DNA of 64,000 nt from Cylicocyclus nassatus. Lineage: Eukaryota; Nematoda; Chromadorea; Rhabditida; Strongylidae. The stretch is from assembly GCA_958299035.1 (NCBI GenBank), contig CATQJL010000112.1, forward strand, positions 87,686,636-87,750,635. Direction: 5' to 3'. Under the pieces are notes generated by a model that worked only from the letters and a program-made list of their open reading frames with translations, was not told where the DNA came from and did no database searches. Made by a program: the position numbers and the translations under genes. Shown here in pieces: positions 24,000 to 37,959 of the stretch. Position 1 is the stretch's first letter; each line of letters starts with the position of its first letter.

Positions 24000-24946
24000 T
24001 TAGGTTGATTCATAATTAATGCACGTTTTGAATTTCAACCGCAGTAAGTCATACATTTTTCATTCTTATATAGGCTTCAAAGTACCATTGGATAGAGCAA
24101 AGCAAGCTCTACAAGATGGCACTCATGTCTTTGCGCCATGCTCAATCCACGGAGAGTTCGAACTCAAAATCTAAAGATTTCCAAATGCCCAAAAAATCGA
24201 AAAAAATCAGATCTTCGTCCAAATAATTTCTACGAACCTCCCACTCGCTCACATCAATACTATCGCTATCTGATATCCATATGTGCGATTGCCGTATTTT
24301 TCCCTTGACTAGAAACTGAGATAACGAAAATTTCCCTGATTTTCTCAAAGCAATGCTGAGCCGTTTTTGCATATGTAGTTCTATACTACAAGCCTAGGTA
24401 AGTATAACTGTAGATTTTCAGCCCATTCCAAGCGGTAGTTTTCGAAAAATAACGAATTCGGATTTTTTCGTTTCAGTTTCAGTGCTAAAATCGACATTTC
24501 TCGAAAAGTACCATTCGAAATAGGCTGAAAACCTACAGTTATGCTTACCTAGGCTTGTAGTATAGAACTACATATGCAAAAACGGCTCAGCATTGCTTTG
24601 AGAAAATCAGGAAAATTTTCGTTTTCTCAATTTCTAGTCAAGGAAAAAATACGGCAATCGCACATATGGATATCAGATATCGATAGTATTGATGTGAGCG
24701 AGTGGGAGGTCCGTAGAAATTATTTGGACGAAGATCTGATTTTTTTCGATTTTTTGGGCATTTGGAAATCTTTAGATTTTGAGTTCGAACTCTCCGTGGA
24801 TTGAGCTTGGCGCAAAGATATGACCGCCATCTTGTAGAGCTTGCTTTGCTCTATCGAATGGTATTTTGCAACCTACTTAGAAATGAGAAATGTATGACTT
24901 ATTGCGGTTGAAATTCAAAACTTGCATTAATTATGAATCAACCTAA
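24000..24946. mobile_element. Mariner-ended foldback element
   Basis: Two arms of about 460 bp are near-perfect reverse complements (24000-24460 and 24490-24946). The ends are TTAGGTTGATTCATAATTAA and its complement, close in style to mariner termini. TA lies immediately outside on both sides (23998-23999 and 24947-24948), the mariner target duplication. Each arm shows the same 76-codon open frame (24142-24372 minus and 24574-24804 plus), simply because the arms mirror each other. No transposase is present. Confidence 0.85.
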
Positions 24947-25687
24947 TATTAATTTTTCCTTACATATGCACATGTAAAATACTGGTAAAATGCTGCGAAA
25001 ATATTGGGGTACGGTAACATGCTAAGTCTACGCTACTACGTGAATCGCAAGGAAAGGCGACAAGAATGTATGTATTTGATAGCCTAAGCCTCGTAATCTA
25101 CATTAAAGTGATTTGAGCTTGATTGGTCTTCTCTAGACTGAGATGTTGTAAACGAAAAATGGAACAAACGAGATTTTAGCTTGCTCTTAATTCTCTAATT
25201 TGGAGGTCATTTGAAGTAGGATTCCTAATGTGAGCTAGGAAATAATAGTTTTTTGTATTAAGCGCAAACAGAGGTAGTTAAGTTACCTTTGAAACAAAGT
25301 AAGATGTTTGAAAACGACCATCTCACTTAGGTGGTCCTGTATTTGGAAACCTCAGAATTCGCTGAAATTTGGACCAGGGTTATTTCACTTGCTAATTATA
25401 AAACGATGCTCTTATGCTTTACAAATCTTTAATTATGCTTACTGTACCTATAAGATAATGGGTCAAACAACAATGTGCTAGTATTTCGCATGACGGGCCT
25501 ATTTGACATTGTTAACGAATATCATGTTATGCGAGCAGCGCACGCATTAAAAACGACCCCTCCTCCCTCTCCCACTCTGATTTCTCTATACGTCCCCCAG
25601 GTGTGGCATGCCACACCCCACGCTTGACCCTGGATATGGCCTCACTTGTAGACAATGATTACTCGATGAGTAGTTCATGATCATCCT

Positions 25688-25718
25688 ACTATAATAACGC
25701 GCTAAGGGTGTTTACGTT

Positions 25719-25758
<40 letters not shown>

Positions 25759-27017
25759 TGAATGTCTGTCTGTCACGAAATTCATAGCGCGAGTTCCAGC
25801 CAACGTCCTGAGCCCAAATCTTGCATAGCGCATGCTACCAGTATAAAAGTCCACCATGCGAAAGCACGAGCGGATTTGTTAAGTGGATCCCTCAGAAATT
25901 GCGCGTCAGCCGGGTCCAATTGGCTTTCGGCCCGCATATCGGATCCATATCACCACTTTTTGCAAAGTCGTGGATGTGCTTAGCATCTCAATGTGCAAGC
26001 CATGGGCTTTGCTCCAAAAAAGGGATCAAAAGTCTACTACTTTACAAAAACGACGCTGAAAAGTATTGATTGCTCGATGGTCGATTTGCCAAGGTTTTAC
26101 TTGAACATTTGAGAAGATTTTTGCACAGAGATGTGGCTCAGAGTGTTATTGTCCTTATAGCAAGTACCTAGCCAGAAAAAAGTTCAAGAACCTATTCAAA
26201 TTTGCGTTTGTTCTTGTGCGAAAAATTTCATTCTCAAAATTACCGTTCTCACATGGAAAAGCTTTTGGAATGAGTAGTTGTTTACGTTTTATTCATGATA
26301 TTCGGCATCGTCCGGTGAGTTTCAATGCCATCACAAGGCATGAATGAGTAAGGCGTACAGAGTAGGACACAGCGAGCCTCTGCGAATCAGTGTATTTCAT
26401 AGCGCAAGCTGCAGCCAATATTTCGAGCTGATTTTTTGGCTATGGCACGCCAGCAGCACCCAGGTTGATTATGTAAAGAAGTGAGCGAATCTGTTTCGGT
26501 TGAAAATCGCGAGTCAAACGGATCCACCAGGCATTTGCTAAGGCAAAAATGAGATCCTAATGCAAGGAGTCTGCAGTAACTGTAAGACTTTTAACTTGGA
26601 CATCTTCTAAGCCCTGGAATTCATCGCAAATACATAGCAAAAAGTTAATTTCGTGCAAAAGTGGCGTCAAAAAGAGATGACTCAACTGTTCATTTTCAAA
26701 ACACTCACTATATAGCTGGAAATATTCTAGGCTGGGAATGTAGCGTGCATCTGTTGTTGTTCTAATTAGCCAACATCGCATTGATAGAACGGATTCAAAA
26801 TTACACTAACCGTTCACCAAAAAGTTTCGCCACGCTAATTTTACCGGTTTCACATGAAAATCTCGCAGAATGAATGGTTATTTACATCATATTCTCCCCG
26901 ATCAGAATTTTTCGGGGAGGTTCAAAGCAATTTGAGAGATGAGGCAGGGCGCTGTTTAGCTCTGAGGACAAGCATGGACGCGCAGACCCGCACGGCACCA
27001 TATTCATGGGGTGCATA
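25688..27017 (-). mobile_element. Hairpin/microsatellite repeat, copy 3 (long form, inverted)
   Basis: Reverse-orientation copy: CTATAATAACGCGCTAAGGG at the start, (GT)n at 25722-25756, TGTCTGTCTGTCACGAAATT, then the shared body to about 26385 and the long-form segment to GGTGCATA at 27017. The hAT-ended foldback then begins at 27018 inside it. The terminal hairpin is missing on this side. Confidence 0.68.
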
Positions 27018-29424
<2,407 letters not shown>

Positions 29425-30441
29425 TAGAAAATAAATTGGTACTCAAATCATCTTTGAGTTTGAGAATTGTTCACTTTGTTTCAACCTGTAGGCAGCGATC
29501 AAAAAGAAATTTCGCAGTTTTGCAAATTTGAGAGTGGCATTGTGAGAGAATTTTACAAAGGCCAAATGTTCTCATCGTCACAGCAGCATAAAGAGCGTTC
29601 TTGTATGAGTTTGCCTCAGCTTATGTATACAGATGTTTGGGAATAGTTGCGTGCGCAGAGATTTGGAAACATTGCACAGGATTTTTTGAATTCTGGAATT
29701 CTTGGAAAAATTATGTCTATCATCACTGCTTAAGATATAGGTTAATCACTGATTCATTCGGGGAATTAAGTAAGATCTTATTGCACACTGTACTTCCGCG
29801 CTAAATTCTGGGAGGTTTCCAAACGTATTTGAGGATATATACCCATCTTTTGAATGTCTGGAACGGTAAAGTAGGGCTCCGAAGTACACCATTTAACTTC
29901 TGATCTACTGGTAGTGGAGGTCAGTCAACACCATCCAAGAATGTTTTTTGGACTCATTCCTTTCATCGAATTTGCAACATATTATTAATACCATAGTAAG
30001 TTCTTCTTCTGGATCACTACATTGGAATACTCAATTTGAATGATTACGAGCTGCTTAAGTGTTTAAACCACCTTGAATATCTATATGCTTTGAGGTGAAA
30101 CTGACTGCTTAAAAATGCCCCATCTTGAGAACTTTAAAATTTACAGAAATTTATATTCTCTTTTCGCCACTTGACAACAGGAAAAAATTCTCAAAAAAAA
30201 CCGCCGTCTGTTTGTGCTTTGGTAATGCCCGCAAAGGTATCAGTAAACATCCAAATTTTGACTGCATAGCAACACTACAGCACGCAAATTCTTTGTTGAG
30301 AAATCTGCGTTCGCACATTTTCCGCGGAATTCATGAGACAGCCTGATAACGCTCGCTGCAACAAATTCAGTTTCAAAAAACAACATATAATGCTGTTTCC
30401 AACAGCGCGACATGTACATCGGTCAAAATGCCTTATAGAAT

Positions 30442-30530
30442 ACCAGTGCGTCACCTCTGCTTCGCAGAGGCTCGCACTGGCTCTACTATCTATGTGCCTT
30501 TGCTCTATGCCTTCAATGTAAGTTTCCTGA
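30442..30530 (+). mobile_element. Hairpin/microsatellite repeat, terminal fragment
   Basis: Complete hairpin (ACCAGTGCGTCACCTCTGCT to CTCGCACTGG) followed by CTCTACTATCTATGTGCCTT, as in the copy at 61245. The homology then ends. Confidence 0.72.
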
Positions 30531-30635
30531 AAAGGATTAAGAATGTGGACAGATAAAGAATCAATATGGGACAGTGCGACTTACTGATTTACTTCAACGC
30601 AAAATCAGTTGAAACCTACAGGTGATTCAACTCAA

Positions 30636-30833
30636 TACTTACCCTATTTTCAGGTGTATAAGCCGCACCCTTTTTGCTCTAAACGCGAGCAGACCCAGGC
30701 GTGCCGCCGCGCATATGTCTCGCGAAGCGGTCGCCTTATCGCATACTGCTCTCACTTAACGCGCTTCATGATGACAGCCAGTCGCCTTCAGAGTGAAAAG
30801 GGTGCGGCTTATACACCTGAAAATAGGGTATTA
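30636..30833. mobile_element. Short MITE, TAAGCCGCACCC termini
   Basis: Inverted termini of about 35 bp: ACCCTATTTTCAGGTGTATA then AGCCGCACCC at 30641 and the complement at 30796-30830. The internal 120 bp is unique and GC-rich. No coding capacity and no confident target duplication. Confidence 0.65.
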
Positions 30834-30997
30834 GAAAGGAGGTGCTCGAGAAAGGTACACATAAAGTTTTCTTGGTGCGCTATATGGAGTAGATTACGCG
30901 GTGCAAACGAGACGCTAGTACCGAGAAAACAGAGCAAAAGCTTTTAATTTCAATGTTGTAGATTTTCAATATAAAAATGAACACATGCTTTGCTTTA

Positions 30998-31233
30998 GGC
31001 CTCGGACCGAGGTCACGCAATATCATCGTCGCGATTCATCGCTACAAGTGTAACGAGTTCATTGCATGCCAATCTTCTTGTATTTCGGTTGTGATAGTAA
31101 GTCACGATTAGTCGTGTTGGAAAACTATCACAACATAAATGCAAGAAGATCGGCATGCAATGATATTGTTTACAGTTGTCTTGTCGCGATCAATCGCGAC
31201 GATGAAATCGCGTGGTGAACTCTGCCCGAGGCC
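30998..31233. mobile_element. PIF/Harbinger-type MITE, copy 3
   Basis: Starts GGCCTCGGACCGAGGTCACG and ends with the complement of GGCCTCGGGCAGAGTTCACC. It is flanked by TTA on both sides (30995-30997 and 31234-31236), the standard Harbinger 3-bp target duplication. Internally there are inverted GATCGGCATGCAATG boxes, as in the copy at 7000. Confidence 0.75.
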
Positions 31234-31647
31234 TTAGGCAAAAGCGTGAATCAAAAATAATGACTAACCTTAGAACTCTGCTGACGTCCTTTCACCATGA
31301 TTGAAGGCGAGGTTGCGGTATCAACTTTGCTTAGTGAATGGGTCAGTCGTCATTAAACTCACAGAACCAATGCCCTTCTCGGAAACACAGCGAGTAATTT
31401 CGGAAACCTCATCTTTGATATGCGAAAGGGCAACCGTCCACACTGCTTACCTTAATTGGCGGCCTCATCGGGAGGGGGAAGGGTAAAGTGACGAACATTC
31501 GCCGAATAATTCATCTCGTGCGTTTTATTAATAGAGATGGCACGAGTAGGTGGCGCCAAATCCAGATCCGAAGAAAACGACATGGGCTTTGATGAAAACT
31601 TTTCTGAGTAGTTTACATGGCAGATCTCTGTTTGAAGTTGCTTTCAG

Positions 31648-31853
31648 GAAATTCATGTCGTCTACTTTCTGCACGTGCTCCTATGCTTGTTTTATCGTCC
31701 AGAACGGAAGATGAATCTAAGACACTGCTTAGTAAGTTTTTATACGAACTGTCGATTATGGGGAACTTGAGTTTAGAAAAGTACCTCAAATTGCTTGGAA
31801 AAACTAATCTTGCTCGTCGCGATCAGCATATCTCCCTTATCGTCGACGCCACG
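31648..31853 (+). CDS. P4-ATPase exon (NSCRLL to VDAT)
   Basis: Acceptor GCTTTCAG. Two bases complete Gly from 4785, then NSCRLLSARAPMLVLSSRT and on to DQHISLIVDAT. P4 proteins have GYSC.LL followed by a variable stretch and ALVIDGKTL here. ISLIVDAT corresponds to ALVIDGKT, with Gly-Lys replaced by Ala, a notable departure. Donor GTATGG at 31854. The 49-nt intron ends GATTTTAG at 31902. Confidence 0.85.
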
Positions 31854-31902
31854 GTATGGGAAGTAATAAGAAATTCAAATAAATTTTGATCAAAGATTTT
31901 AG

Positions 31903-32007
31903 TGCATGGATTACCTCTTAGTTGACGAATATGAACGATACAATTTCCTCCGTCTTGCGCTTTGCTGCTCAGCTGTTATTTGTTGTCGTTGCACTCCTAT
32001 ACAGAAG
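31903..32007 (+). CDS. P4-ATPase exon (VICCR.TP.QK)
   Basis: 35 codons in phase 0: CMDYLLVDEYERYNFLRLAL then CCSAVICCRCTPIQK. The family has YLL....L...FL.LAL.C.AVICCRV.PLQK. The exon ends exactly at QK before GTTGAT (32008). The next coding residues, AAVTRLVK, are 13.3 kb away. Confidence 0.9.
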
Positions 32008-32164
32008 GTTGATGATTTACATTTGAACTTCTCAAAGGTTACGAAACCACTTTATTAGTCAAATCATAACCCTTTCTCGAATGATGAGCAGCACAGGAAG
32101 CCAATCGCATAGTCTTCTGGTTTCAGGTAATTATCCCTCTGTGAATAACAAAACACGATTTGAA

Positions 32165-33190
32165 GGCAGTGCCGGGCATATACTCGATTTGATTTTGTGC
32201 TTACCCGGGCCTATTCGTTATGCTGAATCCGAAAATCCACACTGGAAAGCGCGAAAACGGCGAAAGACGGCTCTAACACAGGAGGGTAATAGCAGGTGGG
32301 CGGGGTCCTCCCCACTGTGAATTCACGCTCCCAGCTTCCGGAGCGATCTTCTCGCTTCCGGGTTCAAGTCAATCATTCGCACTTGGCCGCTCAGATAATC
32401 GCCGGGGGCAGGCGGCCATGATTTTTGGGCAAGCGGGCACCGGAAAAATAGTTCGCTGATTTCTTGCGGTCCGCTTGCAGATATTTGGAAAAATTTTAGC
32501 GAAATTTCAGGCGAATGCTTGGAGAACTCCTTACAGATTAGCTGCGGCGCAGTGGCCGCATTCTCGCGGACTTTCCGCGAGAACATGCAAAATTTTCTGG
32601 GGCCGCACGGTCCTTTGTGGAGGACCGCGCAGCCCCCAGGTACTTTCCGCTGAGAGAAAACCTCAAACTTGAGTAATTAAACCATCAATGACACATTTGC
32701 TATGTAGAGTCTCACCATTGCTCGGCGTACGTCCGATACTGCTTAAAAACCGTCCGAGCGCCAGCTGAAAATTTGACCAGCGTTCGCTGAAAGAGATTAT
32801 TTGACGAGCGCCTGCAGAAAATTCTGTGTTGCTGCCCTCTCGCAGAACATTAGACAGTAAAGGAAGCGTCGCCCGCTGAAGGTTTGGCCACGCCCCAAAA
32901 TTCTGCTGACCGCCTGCAGAAAAACGCGAGTTTGCGGACCGCCTGCCCCGGCGATTGTCTGAGCGGCAGCGATGTTGGGCGGCTAGAGGGATTGAGAAGA
33001 CCGCTCTGGAAGCTGGGAGCGTGAATGCACAGTGGAGAGGATCCCGCCCACTTGCTGTTTCCCTCCTGCGCTAGAGCCCTTTTTTGCCGTTTTCGCGCTT
33101 TCCAGTGTGGATTTTCGGATTGAGCATGGCGAATAGGCCCGTACAAGCACAAAATCTCAAAGTCGAGTTTTGCCCGGACACTGCCTCTAA
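32165..33190. mobile_element. Inverted-repeat element interrupted by a MITE
   Basis: The arms at 32165-32360 and 32995-33190 are reverse complements with about 85-90 percent identity (for example AATCCACACTGGAAAGCGCG at both). The ends resemble GGCAGTGYCCGGGCA. The MITE at 32390-32964 sits between the arms, so this older element was the target. Confidence 0.65.
32390..32964. mobile_element. CTCAGATAATCGCC MITE, copy A
   Basis: The termini CTCAGATAATCGCCGGGGGC and the complement of CTCAGACAATCGCCGGGGCA bound 575 bp, flanked by CG on each side. The body has subterminal GCGAGCGCTGG and AAATTTTCAGC motifs in both directions. Homologous to copies at 42966, 43848 and 47378. Confidence 0.78.
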
Positions 33191-33511
33191 AGGCACCGTC
33201 CACCCAAGGTCGATGAGATTTTGATGCCTAACAGTAGTGGGGCCCCCAACTGTATACTTATCCAACTTGCGCTGGCAAAAGTTGCTTCCGAAGCGAGAAA
33301 ATTGCTTCGAAAATCGCTCGGATGACAGATTCGCCACGTTGGCTCCTTCCCTTTGAGTGGGCGTGACGTTTGTTCCGCCCATCCATGAGCGCCCAACCAA
33401 TCACCGTTCCAATCGTGGTCGCGAATTCCCGACTTGGATCGGAATTAGGGTATGACAAGGCCCTGGAACGACAAATACATGGAGCCCGAAATGTTGGGTG
33501 GACGTTGCCTT
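33190..33511. mobile_element. Small TA-flanked MITE
   Basis: Inverted termini AAGGCACCGTCCACCCAA and the complement of TTGGGTGGACGTTGCCTT, with TA outside each end. The length of 322 bp, absence of coding capacity and TA flanks fit a Tc1/mariner-type MITE. Confidence 0.55.
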
Positions 33512-34690
33512 TAAGGCTTTTACAACGTTACTTTGCAGTGCCGTATTCGTTAAGATGAGCTCCGAAAGAAGGTATCCTTTTATGATACCCCTCATGAAAG
33601 GCATGTAAGTAAATTTTCAACTGTAGCTAAAAGAAAAGCCAAATTATCCCCTGTGCCCAATATAAAAATGTGGCTCCAGAACTATTTTTTTGCATCTTCA
33701 CGAAAATTTCTTCTGAATTCGATTGCAATACAATGTGATAGATCTTTCTGTTAGAACATACTACAAAGGAAAGTTTGAAGGACTCCTTGGCAGACATGGT
33801 TGAAGCGCCATATCTCTATCCCTGCGTTTATCTCTACTACTTTTGGCTCAAAAAAGGAGGGGCAATGCGATTTGCTCTCTTCACTATATGATATATTTTT
33901 GTGCGCTCCAATCTCCAAATTGAAGAGATCCAGAAATTATGTGAACTCTACATCATTTATGCTCCGAACCAACCCAGTTGGTTTGGCGATGGTCGAGAAA
34001 CCAACAAATTCGAGGGCATTAGAACGTATAAGTATTTGAAACTTTTTAAAAATGTAGTCTGGAGTAATATTGTATACGCATAGCCCAGATTCGGTGTCAT
34101 GTGATTGCTCGTGCGCTGTTATTTGAGCATTATTTTGAATTTGGCGCGCTTGATGAGAAAGAACACATTAGGGCATGTCATTCATGTATAGTAAGTCTCA
34201 ACTCAGTTTAGGCGGAAATTGGACTGGCGGGAGTTCGCTTCGCAAACATTCGCGCCGCTTTGCAGTCTGTCTTCATTCTGATCTATCTCGCTGAGCCGGT
34301 GGCGGTGCAGACGCGCTGCTCCACTTGGGATGTTTCGCCTACTTCGGGTTGAAAAAGACTGTACCAACTTGATGGTTAACATATCTGGTCGCTCACCTGT
34401 ATGCTTAGCAGGTTTTGCGACCCCTTTGCTTTCACCAAGTCAGTTTGACTCCAAACCATCTTGCTGGGCCCTGCCTCCAAACCAACTTCGGACTGGCTTT
34501 ATGGATTGATTAAAATTTGTCAAGGTCGGGCACGAGAGTGGCAAACGTCAAGCTGTTCGTTTTAGGGGTGAAAGCAAAGGAATTGTGCACGTTAAACCAA
34601 AATCGTTTGTAGGCACTACCCCTCAAACGTCCACAGCCCGCTAAAAAACAAGCTTACACGATCGACATGCTCAAACGCGGACTTGCGCAA

Positions 34691-36545
34691 GGCATGCTCA
34701 GAGGTGCGATAGGGGGAGCCGGGTCCCCCAAAAGTGAAGGTGGTTTCAGCTACCACTGGCCGGCCAAAAGTGAAGGTGGTAGTGTCGGACACTCACCTCC
34801 CAAAAACGTCGACGGGGGGGGGGGAGGTGCGGGGGGAGGATAGAACGGACGAACGGAGCTATCTTTCTAGGTCTAACGTCGACCCAACGGCCCTCTTTAG
34901 GGCCACAGATACGATGAATATTAAAAATATCTATAAATTTTATTTATAAAAATTTAAAATAGACGTGTTTAGTAAATGGTGTATTTGGAAGTAGAAGTTT
35001 GTTGGACTGTACGGATTTTATTAAGCAAATTTTGTTATAACGTACAGCGAAGAAAGTAGATCGATCCAGGCAGTAACGGCCGAGAATCAGAATTTCGAAT
35101 AAATAAATAGTGAAAAATCATGCAAAATTTCCACTGTTATAAATCTGTTGTTTGAAGATGTCAGCAGTTGCGACTTCATAGGTTTTAAAGAGTAAATGTT
35201 GCTCTATCAGCTAGTGAAGGAATCTGGTCGATTTAAAAGATAGTCGTTGAAAACCAGAGTTCTAAAACTTTACGCTATTTTTGCGTGTTTTTTGACAGTC
35301 GACAGTTAAACTCATATAAATCTTGAGTGTGAAAGTGTGTAATGTTGCGACTTCATAGGTTTTATAGAGTAAGGTTTGTCTTATCAGAATATGTCTTGTC
35401 CGTTCCGATCCATTGAAACACCTCCGAGATCCAGAGTCATGAAAAAGCAGGTAAAAAAGAGCTTTTTGAACTTCAACAGCTCATAACTTCTTCAGGATTG
35501 CACGAATCATGTTGCGACTTCATATGTTAGATTCTTCTCGTCAAGAGCTTTCAGATGATATATAATATGTGGGGGTTTAGAGCCTCCTGCGAATTATGAC
35601 CGGGGGGGGGGGGAGACTTTTTAGGCCAAAGTCTCCCCCGGCAGCCTCCAGCCAATACATTAAAATGGGCGAGGGGGAGACTTTGGCCTAAAAAGTCTCC
35701 CCCCCCCCGGTCATAATTCGCAGGAGGCTCTAAACCCCCACATATTATATATCATCTGAAAGCCCTTGATGAGAGGAATCTAACCTATGAAGTCGCAACA
35801 TGATTCATGCAGTTCTGAAGAAGTTATGAGCTGTTGAAGTTCAAAAAGCTCTTTTTTACCTGCTTTTTCATGACTCTGGATCTCGGAGGTGTTTCAATGG
35901 ATCGGAACGGACAAGACATATTCTGATAAGGCAAACCTTACTCTATAAAACCTATGAAGTCGCAACATCATACACTTCCACATTCAAGATTTATAAGAGT
36001 TTAACTCTCAACAGTCAAAAAACACGCAAAAATGGCGTAAAGTTTTAGAACTCTGGTTTTCAACGACTATCTCTTAAATCGACCCGATTCCTTCACTAGC
36101 TGATAGAGCAACATCTACTCTTCAAAACCTATGAAGTCGCAACTGCTGACATCTTCAAACAACAGATTTATAACAGTGGAAATTTCGCATGATTTTTCAC
36201 TATTTAAATATTCAAAATTCTGGTTCTCCGCCGTTACTGCCTGGATCGACCTACTTCCTTCGCTATAAGTTATAACATAATTTGCTTAATAAAATCCGTA
36301 CAGTTTTGCTAAGCTTTACTTCCAAATACACCATTTACTAAAAACCTTTATTTTAAATATATATGCCGCCGTATGCATAAATATATGCTTTCAATAATCT
36401 TTTTTGCGTTTGTTTTGCTTATTTTCCTTCTTTGTCGTCCAGCGAAAAATTTTTTATTCCAAAAGTGAAGGTGGTCACCCCGTACCAGCTCAAAAGTGAA
36501 GGTAGGGGGAGACTTGGCTCCCCCTATCGCACCTCTGGGCATGCT
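34691..36545. mobile_element. hAT-ended foldback, copy 2, with 8-bp target duplication
   Basis: The element occupies 34699-36537 and begins and ends with CAGAGGTGCGATAGGGGGAG and its complement. It is bracketed by the exact direct repeat GGCATGCT (34691-34698 and 36538-36545). CAG-type termini and 8-bp duplications are hallmarks of hAT elements. The arms of about 750-900 bp mirror each other around 35655 (GGAGACTTTTTAGGCCAAAG), so the transcript would form a very long hairpin. The outermost left 240 bp differ from the right arm. No transposase. Confidence 0.9.
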
Positions 36546-37273
36546 TCTCGCAGACCAAGCTTTTTTTGCACAATTCAATAAACAATTGACACAGCAAAGA
36601 GACAACGATATGACACCAAATCTGGTATTTGAACAGACAAGAGTTAGAAAGAACAAAATTTGAACAGTTTCCGAAGAAATTGCGTGAATAGTGACAAGCT
36701 TTTCATGGGTGAGGGAACATAAAAACCCGAGCCTAATTACCCGACTCGGGTGCCTGCAGCATAAAGTCGTGCTCGCTATCTCCGATGGCTGCCTAGAACA
36801 TGGCGACAATCTAAGCCCCGCCCCTTGAGAGCCTGTTTTGGAACCTGGCCAAGGAATGCTGAAAGTCTTATTTGAACTTCAGGTCACTGAAACTGGCTCT
36901 TAGCCAAAAACTTTCAAAATGATCGTACGAAGGTGGAATTAGGTTCCAACGAAAGAGAAAAACAGTGCCGTCCTCATAATTTACCTACTGGTTGAAACTG
37001 AAGGAACACAACATTTCTCTGTTCAAAAGTTCAACTGAGTGTAAATTTCAGACAAAATACTGGGAAATTATTTAAGAAACTGTGAAGCTTTTCAAAACTA
37101 TTTGAGTGCTAAATCCGGGCAAAAGACTAGGAAATCGTTTGAGAAATGGCCTTTTCAAGAACTTTTCAAAAAAAATAGTTATTTGAGTTCTAAAATTCGG
37201 GTAAAAGACTAAAAAATCAATGAAAAAATGACAGTTTACAAACTCAAAAATAAAAGTCCAGTTATGCGGTGAA

Positions 37274-37535
37274 ATTCCGACCAGGGCTCGGCACGAGGTG
37301 GCTAATTGAGAATGCAAAAAACGAAGTCTTCTTGACTTTTGCGAATTTTTACGAAGTCCCCTTTGACCCTAGAAAATCTTCAAAAAAAAATCTTCAAAAA
37401 CAAAACTTCGACCAGAAAAAAACGTCGCGAATTTTGTGTCTTTTCGGTCTCAAAAACGAAACCCCTTTTGCTTTTTGTCACAAAAACGATATCCAGCTTG
37501 CTTACAAGCCACCTGTGCCGAGCCCTGATTCGGAC
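37274..37535. mobile_element. hAT-type MITE with 8-bp target duplication
   Basis: The element 37282-37527 has ends CAGGGCTCGGCAC and complement. The flanks ATTCCGAC and ATTCGGAC are direct repeats with one mismatch. Its 246 bp are AT-rich (runs of AAAAATCTTCAAAAA) with no coding capacity. Confidence 0.78.
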
Positions 37536-37639
37536 AGACATTCAAGAAACGACATTCAGTAATCATAACTATCAGAGTTGAATGAAAAGAAAGAAATAAA
37601 AATAAGTGTGTTGATGATTTCTATATTATCAACCCAATC

Positions 37640-37935
37640 CACTCCATTTTCCACATCGCCTATGGAGTTCCTATAGTTCCTATAGTTCCTATAGTATCTA
37701 ATCACTCAAGAATGATTGGCACCTGTGGCACCAGGAGTGTAGCCGAACGGCGGCAACTTCTTTTAAGCCATGTAACCCTCCTACGTTGTACATTGTACCT
37801 GGGCAAGCTCCGCCTTCATCCGTGTATATAAGGAGCTCCCGACTGTATTATAGATCGCTCTTAACTAATCTACGTCAGTGTGAATAAATATATCACACAA
37901 CTTCGTCCATCCTACTTCACTTGGTACACACCAAT
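37640..37935 (+). promoter_or_regulatory. Probable LTR fragment with TATA box and AATAAA
   Basis: GTATATAAGG at 37823-37832 and AATAAATAT at 37883 are followed by TTCACTTGGTACACACCAAT and TTGGTGCATCGTCCAGTG, an order and wording usual for the LTR end and leader of retroelements such as BEL/Pao. A short TTCCTATAG tandem run (37673-37700) lies inside. No gag frame follows, only the tandem leader repeat. Confidence 0.5.
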
Positions 37936-37959
37936 TTGGTGCATCGTCCAGTGAACTAC

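Noticed and set aside
24142..24804. Two identical 76-codon ORFs facing outward
   Set aside because: They are the same sequence present in both arms of the foldback element. There are no start context, splice sites or homology that would support a gene.
32323..32672. Cluster of 60-90-codon ORFs in GC-rich sequence at 32.3-33.6 and 42.8-44.6 kb
   Set aside because: All fall within the CTCAGATAATCGCC MITE copies or the surrounding inverted repeat. The same frames recur wherever the MITE recurs.
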